Shown: piece after piece, positions 6,862-15,913 of the stretch
Position numbering within the stretch: the first letter of the stretch is position 1
Layout: every line of letters starts with the position of its first letter
Source: a virus
Virus record (IMG/VR): IMGVR_UViG_3300047497_000011
Span: 1 to 61,693 of that record
Direction: 5' to 3' (one strand)
Length of the DNA stretch: 61,693 nt
The notes under the pieces: generated by a model
Told to the model about the DNA's origin: nothing
What the model saw: only the letters and a program-made list of their open reading frames with translations
Databases searched by the model: none
Program-made: the position numbers and the translations under genes

Positions 6862-9394
6862 ATACACCAACGAGGACTTTCTGGCGGCGCTCCGCGAAGC
6901 GCAAGACTCGGCAAAGCCACAAGGCCCCAACTTCGCCGAGTGGTCGCAGGACTTGCGAAAAGCCCCCCGTGGGGGCGGCATCCAATCCTCGCTGGCGCAT
7001 CTGTCCCCCGGCTTCGGCCTCCTGGGCAGCTCGCTGAACACAACGTCCCGAGCGCCAACCGGTCCAGCCAACCGTCCATCCGGCAACGTCGCCGTTGGGT
7101 TGAAGGACGACAAGTGGTTCGGTTCTTATCCCGGCCAGCAGTTCGGCGCCAATACGGCGACGCAGCCTGGCCCCTGGCCGAGCAAATACAACACGATGCG
7201 GATGGATCAACCGCAGCCGTGGATTGACGACGTGAATATGGCGTCGATCTGGTATTCGCCGATGGAGCCAGTCTGGCCCTTTGGTCCGCCGTTCTATACC
7301 ATGCCGAGGGAGTGGGATTTCCCGGTCGGTTACAACATCAACTACGTCCCCAAAAGGCTGGAACTCAATGCCATGCTCCGTGGCATGCGTTCGTCGTGGG
7401 GCGTATTGGCGACGATCATCGAAACCCGGAAGGACCAACTGCTTCGACTTCCGTGGACCATTCAAGTCCGCAACAAGCCGAGGGCGTCGTCTAGGGCCGT
7501 TGACGAGATGCGTAAGTTCTTTCGGCGACCGGACGGTAAACTATCCTACCAACAGTGGACCCGCAAGCTGTTGGATGATCTGTTTGTCATCGACGCGCCG
7601 ACGGTGTTCATGGAGCGGAACATCGGCGGACAAGTGCGCCAAGCCCAGGTGCTTGACGGGGGTATGATCTTTCCGTTGATCGACGATACCGGCCGCAGGC
7701 CCGATACGTCGTTCACAATGGACGGACAGACAATCGTTTACGAACACCGACAGCCGGCGTTCCAGCAGATTACGTATGGTCTGCCGATGCTGAACTTCTC
7801 CGAAGATGAGATCATCTATGCAATGATGAGGCCGTTGCCGGCCTTTCCTGTCTTCGGTTATAGTCCGGTCGAACAGATCATGACCGAGACGACGGAAGCG
7901 ATCCGTAAGACCTTCTATCAGCTTGAGTTCTGGCGTGCAGGCTCGATGCCGGAACTGATTGTGACTGTGCCGGATAACTGGACGCCGAGGCAGATTGCCT
8001 CGTGGCAAGCGCATTTTGATAGCATCTTGAGCGGGCAGCTTACGCTCAAATCCAAGGTTAGGTTCGTCCCTGGCGGGATGAAGCCGTTTGACATTAAAAA
8101 CGCCTCGGGCGAAAGCCTGTGGAGCCAACGTGATGAGTTATTGGTTCGGCTTGCTTGTTATGCTTTTTCTGTTTCACCGACTCCATTCGTTCATCAAACC
8201 AATCGGGCGACTGCGAACCAGAGCCAGGAAACAGCCGAAGAAGAGGGACTCTATCCCTTAATGGCGTGGTGGAAGGATGATGTCATTGACACCATCATCC
8301 AAGAGAAGTTCGGCTATGATGACGTTGAGTTCACATTCCTGCCGAGGGCAGAACCGAACCAAGAGAAACAGTCGTCAATACATCAGGTTCAGCTTCATGA
8401 CGGAACCAGGACTATCAATGAAGTCCGTGGTGACCTGGGGCTGGAACCGATCGAAGACGGCGATGTTCATTTGATTTATACCGCAAGTGCCGTGATGCGG
8501 CTGGATCAGGTTGTTTCCGGTGAGGCGGTTATGCCCGGCACGGCGTTGCCGCCTGGCGGAGCTAAACCAGCCGGCGAGACTGGGCGTTCGGCAGTTCCGA
8601 ACAAAGGCCCGATGAGCGGTGCGCCGCAGCCGAGGAACAATTCACCGCTGCCGCCGCCCCCGAAGGACCCGACGCCGACGCCAGTGCATAAGCTTCTAAA
8701 GGGTCTGACGGCAGAGGCTATCGCCGAGGCGGCAGCGCAGACTGACGACGATCCGAACAAGATGCAGCGCAAGCTCGGGAACTATCGTAAGGGCAAGTTC
8801 TCATATAAGGGCTTGCGCATAACGATTGAGAATGCCAAAGGCTCCAAGCGGGGTGAGAAAGACAAGTTCGGCGTCAAACACTACGTCAAGATGCCTGCGC
8901 CTTATGGGTATATCAGGGGCACACTTGGTGCCGACGGTATGCAAGTCGATTGCTATATGGGCAAGCATCCCGAGGACTCGGACTTCGTTTACGTTATCGA
9001 CCAGGATAAGTTCGATGCCAACGGCACCGATTATGGGTTCGATGAACACAAGTGCTTTTTGGCATATCGGACCCCGAAGAAGGCCGTCAAAGACTATTTG
9101 GCAAGTCATTATGACGGCCTGGGCCATGAGCGTCTCGCGGCGATAACGCAGATGACCTACCGAGAGTTCAAGTCCTGGCTCAAAGATGGGGATATGAAGA
9201 CGCCGATTTCCGAACAAGGTATCGGCACCGTCATCGGACGTCGCGGCAAAGGCAACGGCATTGCGAAGCTTGGCGATACTATCGGCCAAGGCATCGGGCT
9301 GTTGTCATACAATTACCTTCGGGCGAAGCCGGCCAAGAGCCGCCGCAAGAAGCGTAAGGCCCTGCAAGGGCCGAGATGGAAACTTGTGGCATAG
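6851..9394 (+). CDS. Portal protein with C-terminal pyrophosphatase-like domain
   Basis: 847 residues; ATG 6851 has GGAAG 7 bases upstream and overlaps the preceding stop. Residues about 80-560 are an HK97/SPP1-type portal: MRSSWGVLATIIETRKDQLL, DEIIYAMMRPLPAFPVFGYS, and NRATANQSQETAEEEGLYPL before the clip and wing helices. After a Pro-rich linker (about 575-625), residues 638-780 match the inorganic-pyrophosphatase-like domain of phage polyvalent proteins: KFGVKHYVKMPAPYGYIRG, GADGMQVDCYMGKHPEDSDF, FDEHKCFLAYRTPKKA. A basic tail (KSRRKKRKA) ends the protein. It forms the 12-fold vertex ring through which DNA passes; the role of the added domain is unknown. Confidence 0.9.
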   Translation: MSGEYTNEDFLAALREAQDSAKPQGPNFAEWSQDLRKAPRGGGIQSSLAHLSPGFGLLGSSLNTTSRAPTGPANRPSGNVAVGLKDDKWFGSYPGQQFGANTATQPGPWPSKYNTMRMDQPQPWIDDVNMASIWYSPMEPVWPFGPPFYTMPREWDFPVGYNINYVPKRLELNAMLRGMRSSWGVLATIIETRKDQLLRLPWTIQVRNKPRASSRAVDEMRKFFRRPDGKLSYQQWTRKLLDDLFVIDAPTVFMERNIGGQVRQAQVLDGGMIFPLIDDTGRRPDTSFTMDGQTIVYEHRQPAFQQITYGLPMLNFSEDEIIYAMMRPLPAFPVFGYSPVEQIMTETTEAIRKTFYQLEFWRAGSMPELIVTVPDNWTPRQIASWQAHFDSILSGQLTLKSKVRFVPGGMKPFDIKNASGESLWSQRDELLVRLACYAFSVSPTPFVHQTNRATANQSQETAEEEGLYPLMAWWKDDVIDTIIQEKFGYDDVEFTFLPRAEPNQEKQSSIHQVQLHDGTRTINEVRGDLGLEPIEDGDVHLIYTASAVMRLDQVVSGEAVMPGTALPPGGAKPAGETGRSAVPNKGPMSGAPQPRNNSPLPPPPKDPTPTPVHKLLKGLTAEAIAEAAAQTDDDPNKMQRKLGNYRKGKFSYKGLRITIENAKGSKRGEKDKFGVKHYVKMPAPYGYIRGTLGADGMQVDCYMGKHPEDSDFVYVIDQDKFDANGTDYGFDEHKCFLAYRTPKKAVKDYLASHYDGLGHERLAAITQMTYREFKSWLKDGDMKTPISEQGIGTVIGRRGKGNGIAKLGDTIGQGIGLLSYNYLRAKPAKSRRKKRKALQGPRWKLVA

Positions 9395-9409
9395 GTAAGG
9401 AGAGAACCA

Positions 9410-10096
9410 ATGGCGACGGTAAAATTGGCTGGAAACGGCTTCGGCGGCACAGTGCAGGGGAATTACGGAACATACCAGGCGGCCAGCGATGGCTCGTTTA
9501 CCGTCGACACCCGTGATGCGCCGTCGTGTCTGGCGATCGGCATGGACTATGTCCAGCAGTTCAGCCAGTCTTACACCACGCCGATCGCCCCGGCTGCCGC
9601 TGGCGTCGGCGCCATCGTGGCGTCTGGTGCCCTGTCGAACGGCACCGTGGCGGTCACCGCCCAGCCGGATGTGCCGCGTGCTGTGACGGTGGAAGTCGGC
9701 ACCGGCACCGCAGCCATCAGCGCAGGCTCCGCGGCTGTGACCTACACCGGAAACGATGGGCTCGTCGGCACCGACACCTTCTCCCTCGTCTGCGGCGCCA
9801 GCAGCGGCGTCACCCAATTCCTGAGCCGAGGCTGCGTCACAATCTCCACCATTACCGTCAGCGGCGTCGCTGGCGGCACCAGTCCGTGGCTCCGCATGTC
9901 TCGCACGGCGGCACTGAGCGTGCCTGTTCCGCCCCAGTCCGTTGATGTGGTGTTCACGCGCGAATACGATAGCGGAGCGACAATCGCTCTCGGCACGCCA
10001 TCGTCCACGATCCTGGGCACCATCACGCCGACCACGGCGCCGAATGGCACGGTGACGTATAGCTGGCTCTACGGTGCCGTCAGCGCCGATACATAA
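9410..10096 (+). CDS. Ig-like or decoration-type structural protein
   Basis: 228 residues, rich in Gly, Ala, Thr, Val and Ser with alternating strands; GGAGAG precedes the ATG. The middle part (AVTVEVGTGTAAISAGSAAV, TYTGNDGLVGTDTFSLVCG) looks like bacterial Ig-like repeats. Its place right after the portal suggests a head surface or decoration protein. That is inferred from composition and context. Confidence 0.55.
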   Translation: MATVKLAGNGFGGTVQGNYGTYQAASDGSFTVDTRDAPSCLAIGMDYVQQFSQSYTTPIAPAAAGVGAIVASGALSNGTVAVTAQPDVPRAVTVEVGTGTAAISAGSAAVTYTGNDGLVGTDTFSLVCGASSGVTQFLSRGCVTISTITVSGVAGGTSPWLRMSRTAALSVPVPPQSVDVVFTREYDSGATIALGTPSSTILGTITPTTAPNGTVTYSWLYGAVSADT

Positions 10097-10139
10097 GGCG
10101 GTGTCGGCGTAGGTCACTTACGGTCAGGGGGACACGTAA

Positions 10140-11594
10140 ATGGACAACAATGTGAACGAAGTGGTTGTGTTACCGGCAGCGGCGGCGGCGGAAGTAGGAA
10201 CGCTACGCCGCGCCGACGAACTCAACCAGCACGGGGCTAACTTCTTCGGCCGAGGATTGATGGAGCCTGCACGGCTGCATTTTCTGGCGGCTTTGCACGT
10301 TGATCCGAACCATGTGCAAGCACTCCAAAACCTTGGAGCCGTGCTGCGCAACATGGGGCACTTCGCGGCGGCGGAAAGCGTTGCGCGCCGAAGCGTGGCG
10401 TTGGCCCCCGACAATCCGTTCTGCCGGTCGAACCTCGGTGTCAGTCAGCTTAGTAACAAACGCTTCATCGAAGCGTGGGTTACGCTGAAAGACGTGTTGC
10501 GGATGCTGCCCGAGTCGCCGCCAAGCTGGCATAACTACGGGCTGTTGTTGTATATGATGGGACGGCATAGCGAGGCGCTGTCAGCGTTTCGCAAGAGTGT
10601 CGAACTGACCGGCGATGGTCCCGTCAACCCGCATCTTATCAGCGATCAGGCGCTGACGCTGTTGCAACTGCAACGGATACAAGAGGGTCTGGCCCTCTAT
10701 GAAGCCCGGTGGTCGTTGCTCGCCAAGAGTCCGATCTGGCATCTGGGCTTGACCGAGTGGAAGGGTGAACCCGTCGCCGGCAAGCACGTTTTGCTGCACC
10801 ACGAACAGGGCTTCGGCGATGGGATCATGCTGATCCGCTTTTTGCCGAAGCTGCTGTCGTTGCAATGCAAGGTAACCGTAGCGGCGCCCAAGGAACTCGT
10901 TCGGCTTTTCACGCTCGCGTATGGCGACGTCGTGAATGTTGTTCCGATGTTGGACGAAGAGAACAACATACCGGCTACCTTGCGGGAAGAGAAATTCGAT
11001 TACCATGTTCCGATGCTGTCGATGCTCCGCTATATCGGGATCGAGAAGACCACCCAGATCGACCCAACGCCGTATCTGGTCGCCCCTCGGGGCGCCAATT
11101 TGCCCCACTTTATGTCGGGGCAATACAAGGTCGGCATCGTCTGGGCCTCCGGCGACCACGGGCCGGTGTTGAACGAGCGTCGGCGACTGGCGCCTTTGGT
11201 GGAGTTCCTGGGGCTGACCGAGATCAAGAACACCGTCGTCGTATCCTTGCAAAAGGGCAAAGAGGGCGACGACTTGCGTCGTTTCGGCCTGGAAGGCATC
11301 ATCTACGATCTCGCGCCGAAACTGAAGGATTTTGCCGATACCGCCGCCGCCATCCTCAAGATGGACGTGGTTATCAGTGTCGATAGCGCCGTGGCCCATC
11401 TCGCTGGCGCTCTCGGCGTGCCTTGCCTCATGCTATCACCCTATACAAAGTGTTGGCGGTGGTGGGGGCATAAGACTGGTATGCCGTGGTATCGCGGTAT
11501 GCAAATCTTCTACCAGAAGCAGAATGGCAGTTGGACCGAGGCGGTCTATGAAGCCATTCGGGTCGTGCGACTGTTACACTTGGGCATAAAATAA
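10140..11594 (+). CDS. TPR protein with glycosyltransferase-like C-terminal domain
   Basis: 484 residues. Residues about 20-195 hold four to five tetratricopeptide repeats (for example LHVDPNHVQALQNLGAVLRN and VALAPDNPFCRSNLGVSQLS). Residues about 210-480 resemble a GT-B fold related to GT9/GT41: a Rossmann-like start (HVLLHHEQGFGDGIMLIRFL), VGIVWASGDHG, then VVISVDSAVAHLAGALGVP, which is the classic nucleotide-sugar loop. Such enzymes transfer sugars to protein or glycan. The surrounding head genes suggest glycosylation of a virion protein, but the acceptor is not known. Confidence 0.8.
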   Translation: MDNNVNEVVVLPAAAAAEVGTLRRADELNQHGANFFGRGLMEPARLHFLAALHVDPNHVQALQNLGAVLRNMGHFAAAESVARRSVALAPDNPFCRSNLGVSQLSNKRFIEAWVTLKDVLRMLPESPPSWHNYGLLLYMMGRHSEALSAFRKSVELTGDGPVNPHLISDQALTLLQLQRIQEGLALYEARWSLLAKSPIWHLGLTEWKGEPVAGKHVLLHHEQGFGDGIMLIRFLPKLLSLQCKVTVAAPKELVRLFTLAYGDVVNVVPMLDEENNIPATLREEKFDYHVPMLSMLRYIGIEKTTQIDPTPYLVAPRGANLPHFMSGQYKVGIVWASGDHGPVLNERRRLAPLVEFLGLTEIKNTVVVSLQKGKEGDDLRRFGLEGIIYDLAPKLKDFADTAAAILKMDVVISVDSAVAHLAGALGVPCLMLSPYTKCWRWWGHKTGMPWYRGMQIFYQKQNGSWTEAVYEAIRVVRLLHLGIK

Positions 11595-11630
11595 GTATAT
11601 GTTCGAGTGTCACCCTTGCGCATATACTTA
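11592..11630. repeat. Dispersed 39-bp palindrome, copy 3
   Basis: Core GAGTGTCACCCTT is centred on 11611, with flanks TAAGTATATG and GCATATACTTA. It starts at the stop codon of the TPR gene and its centre is 39 bases before the ATG at 11650. Confidence 0.95.
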
Positions 11631-11649
11631 AAAACAAGGAGACTTTCCG

Positions 11650-11859
11650 ATGGCAACCCAAACCAAAACAGTCGTCAGCACCACGCAGACGAACTACGTT
11701 ATCACGGACGCGGAGGGCAACTCCGTTACCGTGGCGCTGACGCAGGGCTTCGGCTCAGGCCGCACGCTCGTTTTCACGTCCGCAGGCGGTCTGCATCAGG
11801 ACGGCCAGCAGATGCTCGAAACACTCATGCAACTGTTAAGCACCGGGCTGACGCCGTAA
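11650..11859 (+). CDS. Hypothetical protein, 69 aa
   Basis: The ATG follows AAGGAGA at a good distance. The sequence is polar and beta-rich (VITDAEGNSVTVALTQGF) with a helical end (MLETLMQLLSTG). It could be a small capsid accessory protein. No family is recognised. Confidence 0.65.
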   Translation: MATQTKTVVSTTQTNYVITDAEGNSVTVALTQGFGSGRTLVFTSAGGLHQDGQQMLETLMQLLSTGLTP

Positions 11860-11888
11860 CGGGACTGCGGGTAAGGACGGACACTGGC

Positions 11889-11963
11889 ATGAAAAACCTT
11901 CCGCTAGAGAGTGTTTTCGCGCTGGTGTCCGCCGTCGGCGTGGACGAAATGGGAGCAATTTAA
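11889..11963 (+). CDS. Possible 24-residue peptide
   Basis: The ATG at 11889 has AAGGA 12 bases upstream, and the stop lies two bases before the protease ATG. The peptide is MKNLPLESVFALVSAVGVDE and a few residues more. It may serve as a leader that couples translation into the protease gene. Weak support. Confidence 0.35.
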   Translation: MKNLPLESVFALVSAVGVDEMGAI

Positions 11964-11965
11964 CC

Positions 11966-14176
11966 ATGAGTGACTTTCAGATTTTCATGCCGATTGCCAA
12001 GATGGACGCTGCGAAGCGGACCGTCAGCGGCTACGCCAGCACGCCGGCGGAGGACTCGGACAATGAAATCGTCACCCTCGACGCCATCAAAGACGCATTG
12101 CCCGATTACCTGAAATGGCGCAACATTAGGGAAATGCACAAGCTCAACGCCGTGGGTGTGGCGCAGCAAGCCGACACGGATCAAAAGGGCCTATACTTGA
12201 CGGCCAAGATCGTGGATGACGCCGCCTGGGAGAAGTGCAAAGCGGGCGTTTACAAGGGCTTTAGCATCGGTGGTAGAAAGCTCGCTCGTAACGGCAAGAA
12301 GATCACGAAGATCGACCTGACCGAGATCAGCGTTGTGGACCGCCCGGCAAATCCCGAATGCTCCTTCGACATGGTGAAGGCGGCAAAACCCGTGGTCGAT
12401 GCCCCAGCGGTTCTGGTCAAGGTCAAGGACAAGGTGAGTGCCGAGGCCAAAGCCCTAGCGAAGATGGCGAAGATCGTCGGCAGTCTCGCAAAGAACGGCC
12501 CGCCGGCGGCGCATGACGGGTTTAGCCTGCCGGCGCCGGTCGAGAAGACCGAGCCAGCGGCCCAGCCGGACGGAGTAGCGAGCGTCAACGACAGCCGGCC
12601 GAACGAAAACATCACCCGCAAGACGGACGACTCTTCGTCGCCCTATGGCGACGTCGAATACGCCGATCCAGGCCACCAGGCCGACAAGAAAAAGCGTTAT
12701 CCGATTGATAACGAAGACCACATCCGAGCAGCGTGGAGCTACATAAACAAGCCGAAGAACGGCGCCAAATACAACTCGGAACACTTAGCCGGCATCAAAT
12801 CGCGGATCGTTTCGGCGTGGAAGAAACATATCCACCAAGACGGGCCGCCTGCGGCGAAAGTCAAATCGGCGAAAAAATTCGCCAAGTTCGCCCGGCTGGT
12901 AGCGTATGCCGAGGCCGATCAACTACCGTCGTTCCTTACCCTGGGCGCCAAGCCGGCGTCGGCTGAGGATGATCCGTTTACGCTCGGCAAGCGAATGTCC
13001 ACCGCAAGCAACCTTTCGTATGTGTTCGACAGCATACGCTCGGCGCAGCGTAGTCTCATCCTGGAAGGCCGAGGCGAAAAGGATAGCAAAGACCGTCAGC
13101 TTGCCGATCGCCTCGGCTCGCTCGCGAAAGAGGTTGCCGGCGTCATTGCCGACAAAGCCACCCACGAGGGCGGCGAAGCCACGTCGCTCACGGATATTGA
13201 CGACGCATACATCAACCAGTTCTTGAACGGAGACAACGCAATGACGACGAGTTCCACCCTGGCGCTTGCGGCCGGCGGCGATCCGCTGGCGGCAGCCATC
13301 CTCGATCTGGTCAAGCGGGCGGCGGAACCGTCCATTGCCAAGCGGATGGAAGACGCATCCGAAGACGTCAAAAAGGCCCGCAAGGCGATGAAGGAATGCC
13401 GGAAGGCCATCGAAGAATGCCACAAGATGCACAAGGCGGCATACCTGGCGAAGATGGCGAAGGCCAAGGGCGGCAAGGCCGACGGCAAGGATGGCGACGA
13501 TGACTTCGACCACGAAGGCGCGATGGAGAAGCTCAACAAGGCGTTCAGCGACGCGCAGAAAGCCGCTATGCTGGGCAAGGCGGCAATCGGCCAACTGGCA
13601 AAGGCGGCGGCGCATGTCGGGCAGCGCGGGCAGGAAACCACCGATGCCATGAGCGGTGTTTATGAAGTCCCAGCAGGGGTGAAGAACCTGTCCATGTCCG
13701 ACATGGCCGGTGCCGGCACCGGCACCGGTGAACGCGGCACAATGCCATCGTTGATGCCCGCCGATGGCAGCGTCTACGCAGGCAAAGCCGGGGGCGGAAA
13801 CGACGACCTGCGGAAGTTCGCGAACAAGGACGGCATGGTGCCCCTGGGCAACGTCGAACTGATGATGAAGGCAGCGGCAGCGGAAGCCGAGCTAGCGGCA
13901 CTTCGCCGGATGCCGATGAGCGCAGTCGGTGCCCGACGGCCGCTGGCCTTCGATCCCTCGGCCGTCATGGGTGGTGGGACGTTCGGCAACGGCGCCGGTG
14001 GCTCCCAAGACCTGCACAAGTCGCTGTTCGACGGCGTGAACGTCAACGCCCTCAACGGCGCCGACGAAATGGCCCACACCGCGGCGTCGGCTCGGGTCAT
14101 CGGCAACATGCTGACCAACACCGGCTTCGCGAAAAGCGTTCTCGACCCCTCGTTCAAGGGCAGCGCCGGATCGTAA
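11966..14176 (+). CDS. Prohead protease fused to scaffold-like region
   Basis: 736 residues; GGGAG precedes the ATG by 10 bases. Residues 1-150 are an HK97-type prohead serine protease: His in REMHKLNAVG (about 57), Ser in VYKGFSIGGR (about 99) and the following acidic/strand element TEISVVDRPANPE (about 120). Residues about 245-295 match DUF6582 (YPIDNEDHIRAAWSYINKPK and SEHLAGIKSRIVSAWKKH). From about 425 on it is helical, Lys/Ala-rich and charged, as in scaffolds. The protease would cut the scaffold and itself during capsid maturation. A second start may exist inside it (13241). Confidence 0.85.
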   Translation: MSDFQIFMPIAKMDAAKRTVSGYASTPAEDSDNEIVTLDAIKDALPDYLKWRNIREMHKLNAVGVAQQADTDQKGLYLTAKIVDDAAWEKCKAGVYKGFSIGGRKLARNGKKITKIDLTEISVVDRPANPECSFDMVKAAKPVVDAPAVLVKVKDKVSAEAKALAKMAKIVGSLAKNGPPAAHDGFSLPAPVEKTEPAAQPDGVASVNDSRPNENITRKTDDSSSPYGDVEYADPGHQADKKKRYPIDNEDHIRAAWSYINKPKNGAKYNSEHLAGIKSRIVSAWKKHIHQDGPPAAKVKSAKKFAKFARLVAYAEADQLPSFLTLGAKPASAEDDPFTLGKRMSTASNLSYVFDSIRSAQRSLILEGRGEKDSKDRQLADRLGSLAKEVAGVIADKATHEGGEATSLTDIDDAYINQFLNGDNAMTTSSTLALAAGGDPLAAAILDLVKRAAEPSIAKRMEDASEDVKKARKAMKECRKAIEECHKMHKAAYLAKMAKAKGGKADGKDGDDDFDHEGAMEKLNKAFSDAQKAAMLGKAAIGQLAKAAAHVGQRGQETTDAMSGVYEVPAGVKNLSMSDMAGAGTGTGERGTMPSLMPADGSVYAGKAGGGNDDLRKFANKDGMVPLGNVELMMKAAAAEAELAALRRMPMSAVGARRPLAFDPSAVMGGGTFGNGAGGSQDLHKSLFDGVNVNALNGADEMAHTAASARVIGNMLTNTGFAKSVLDPSFKGSAGS
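13241..14176 (+). CDS. Candidate nested scaffold protein (internal start)
   Basis: An in-frame ATG at residue 426 of the protease gene is preceded by GGAG about 8 bases upstream. The product would be 311 residues: the helical, coiled region plus the Gly/Ser-rich end without the protease. This is the same arrangement as the nested scaffold in lambda (C and Nu3). It is inferred from position and composition only. Confidence 0.4.
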   Translation: MTTSSTLALAAGGDPLAAAILDLVKRAAEPSIAKRMEDASEDVKKARKAMKECRKAIEECHKMHKAAYLAKMAKAKGGKADGKDGDDDFDHEGAMEKLNKAFSDAQKAAMLGKAAIGQLAKAAAHVGQRGQETTDAMSGVYEVPAGVKNLSMSDMAGAGTGTGERGTMPSLMPADGSVYAGKAGGGNDDLRKFANKDGMVPLGNVELMMKAAAAEAELAALRRMPMSAVGARRPLAFDPSAVMGGGTFGNGAGGSQDLHKSLFDGVNVNALNGADEMAHTAASARVIGNMLTNTGFAKSVLDPSFKGSAGS

Positions 14177-14233
14177 CGGAACCGATCGGCACCACCCGAC
14201 TCCATCCACCGCTAGTTGAAGGAATTTTCGTCC

Positions 14234-15886
14234 ATGTCTGGTAACAACAACGTCGCGTTCACGGGCAACGGGGGGATCGGCAACGAGTTCATCACCGTCC
14301 TGTTGCAGAACGAGAACTTCGTCCGAAACCTCGAAAAGCGCCTCGGACCGCTGGCGAAGGCCGATACCATCCAGCAGGCCACGAACCTGCTGTGGTATGA
14401 CCTCAAGCCCGTCGTTCAGATGCTCTACCCGTATCGGGAACTGATCCCCCGCATCAGCCGACTGCCCCGTGTGTCGGCCGATGGCGGCAACGCATTCCAC
14501 TGGAAGCGGATCGTCGGCATCAACGTCAACGGCGCCAGCAGCGGCGTCAGCGAAGGCAACCGTGGAGCGCGAATTGCGATCTCCGAGCAGGACCTGACGG
14601 CGGCTTTCAAGACGCTGGGCTTCGAGTCTTCGGTCACGTTCGAGGCCCGGCTCGGCGCTCGGAACCTATCGCCCGAAGCACTAGGCATTTCTGTCCAGGC
14701 CGCCCTGCGTTCGCTGATGATCGACGAGGAAAAAATCCTCATCAACGGCAACGCAACGGTGCCACTCGGCACCACGCCGACGCCAACGCTCGTCGCCGGA
14801 ACGGTAACGGGACTGACGGGCTCGTTCAGCGGCGGCACCGTCTACGTCATTGCCGTGGCGCTGACTGGCATGGGCTACCTGGGCTACACGCCATACAACT
14901 CCACCACCAACCTCGGCGGCGTGGTGGGGCAGGTGACCAAGGTCAATGCCGATGGGTCGTCCGATACCTACGGCGGCGGCAGCGCCCAGCCTTCGGCAGA
15001 AGCCAGCGTCAGCACGTCATCGACGCAATGCGTGACGGCAACTTGCACGGTTGTCCCAGGCGCATTCGCCTATGCGTGGTTCGTCGGCTCGTCCTCCGGC
15101 GGCGAATACCTCGCAGGGCTGACGCCGAGTAACCAGGCCATCTTCACCAAGTATCCGGCGAACACCAACCAGCCGATCGGCAACCTCAAGGTCGGCGCCA
15201 GCTACGCTGACAATTCCGTCGACCAACTGGTGCCGGACGGTGTGCTGGCCCAGGTCTTCGCCGCGGTGACGGGGCCGGCTCCGGGCACCGTGATGGCGAC
15301 GAACCCCTTGCTTCCGGCCGGCGTCAGCTACAGCCCAGGCGGTTCGATCATCTACACCATGGCCGCCGGCAATACCGGCCTCACCATGCAGGGATCGAAT
15401 TTTCTGGAAATCGACGCCATCCTCCGAGCGGCCTACGATCAATACAAGATCGGATACGACCGCATCCTGATCTCGGCAACCGATGTGCTCAATACCTTCG
15501 GCGCCATGCTGGGACAGGCATCGACGGCTAACGGGTTCCGGCTCTGGTTCGACGCCGATCAGGAAACGGGGCGGATCGTCGCCGGCCGCCGGGTCACGTC
15601 GTATCTCAACAAGTTCTTCAACAACACGCTGGACGTCGAGGTTCACCCCTACGTTCCGCCCGGCTGCATCCTGTTCTGGTCGGACCGGACGCCGTATGAA
15701 CTCTCCGGCGTGGCGAACTTGCTGGAAGCCCGAGTCCGGCAGGACTACTACCAAATCCAGTGGCCGTGGCGGACTCGGCGCTACGAATACGGCGTCTACG
15801 TGGACGAGAACTTCCCGATCTACTTCACGCCGGCATTCGGGGCAATCGTCAACATCAACCCGACCACCGGCAGCTTCAGCTTCTGA
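14234..15886 (+). CDS. Major capsid protein (HK97-like)
   Basis: 550 residues; the ATG at 14234 has GAAGGA 10 bases upstream, so I prefer it to a TTG 18 bases earlier. It is the usual next gene after protease/scaffold. Residues 1-180 (helices, then HWKRIVGINVNGASSGVSEG and the P-domain helix region) and the C-terminal 150 (QYKIGYDRILISATDVLNTF, then RRYEYGVYVDENFPIYF) fit HK97-type capsids. Residues about 185-330 are Gly/Thr/Ser-rich strands that look like an inserted Ig-like domain, probably exposed on the surface. The length is large for HK97 capsids, explained by this insert. Confidence 0.8.
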   Translation: MSGNNNVAFTGNGGIGNEFITVLLQNENFVRNLEKRLGPLAKADTIQQATNLLWYDLKPVVQMLYPYRELIPRISRLPRVSADGGNAFHWKRIVGINVNGASSGVSEGNRGARIAISEQDLTAAFKTLGFESSVTFEARLGARNLSPEALGISVQAALRSLMIDEEKILINGNATVPLGTTPTPTLVAGTVTGLTGSFSGGTVYVIAVALTGMGYLGYTPYNSTTNLGGVVGQVTKVNADGSSDTYGGGSAQPSAEASVSTSSTQCVTATCTVVPGAFAYAWFVGSSSGGEYLAGLTPSNQAIFTKYPANTNQPIGNLKVGASYADNSVDQLVPDGVLAQVFAAVTGPAPGTVMATNPLLPAGVSYSPGGSIIYTMAAGNTGLTMQGSNFLEIDAILRAAYDQYKIGYDRILISATDVLNTFGAMLGQASTANGFRLWFDADQETGRIVAGRRVTSYLNKFFNNTLDVEVHPYVPPGCILFWSDRTPYELSGVANLLEARVRQDYYQIQWPWRTRRYEYGVYVDENFPIYFTPAFGAIVNINPTTGSFSF

Positions 15887-15913
15887 CCGAAACTTCAGGG
15901 GGAATTTTTGGTC

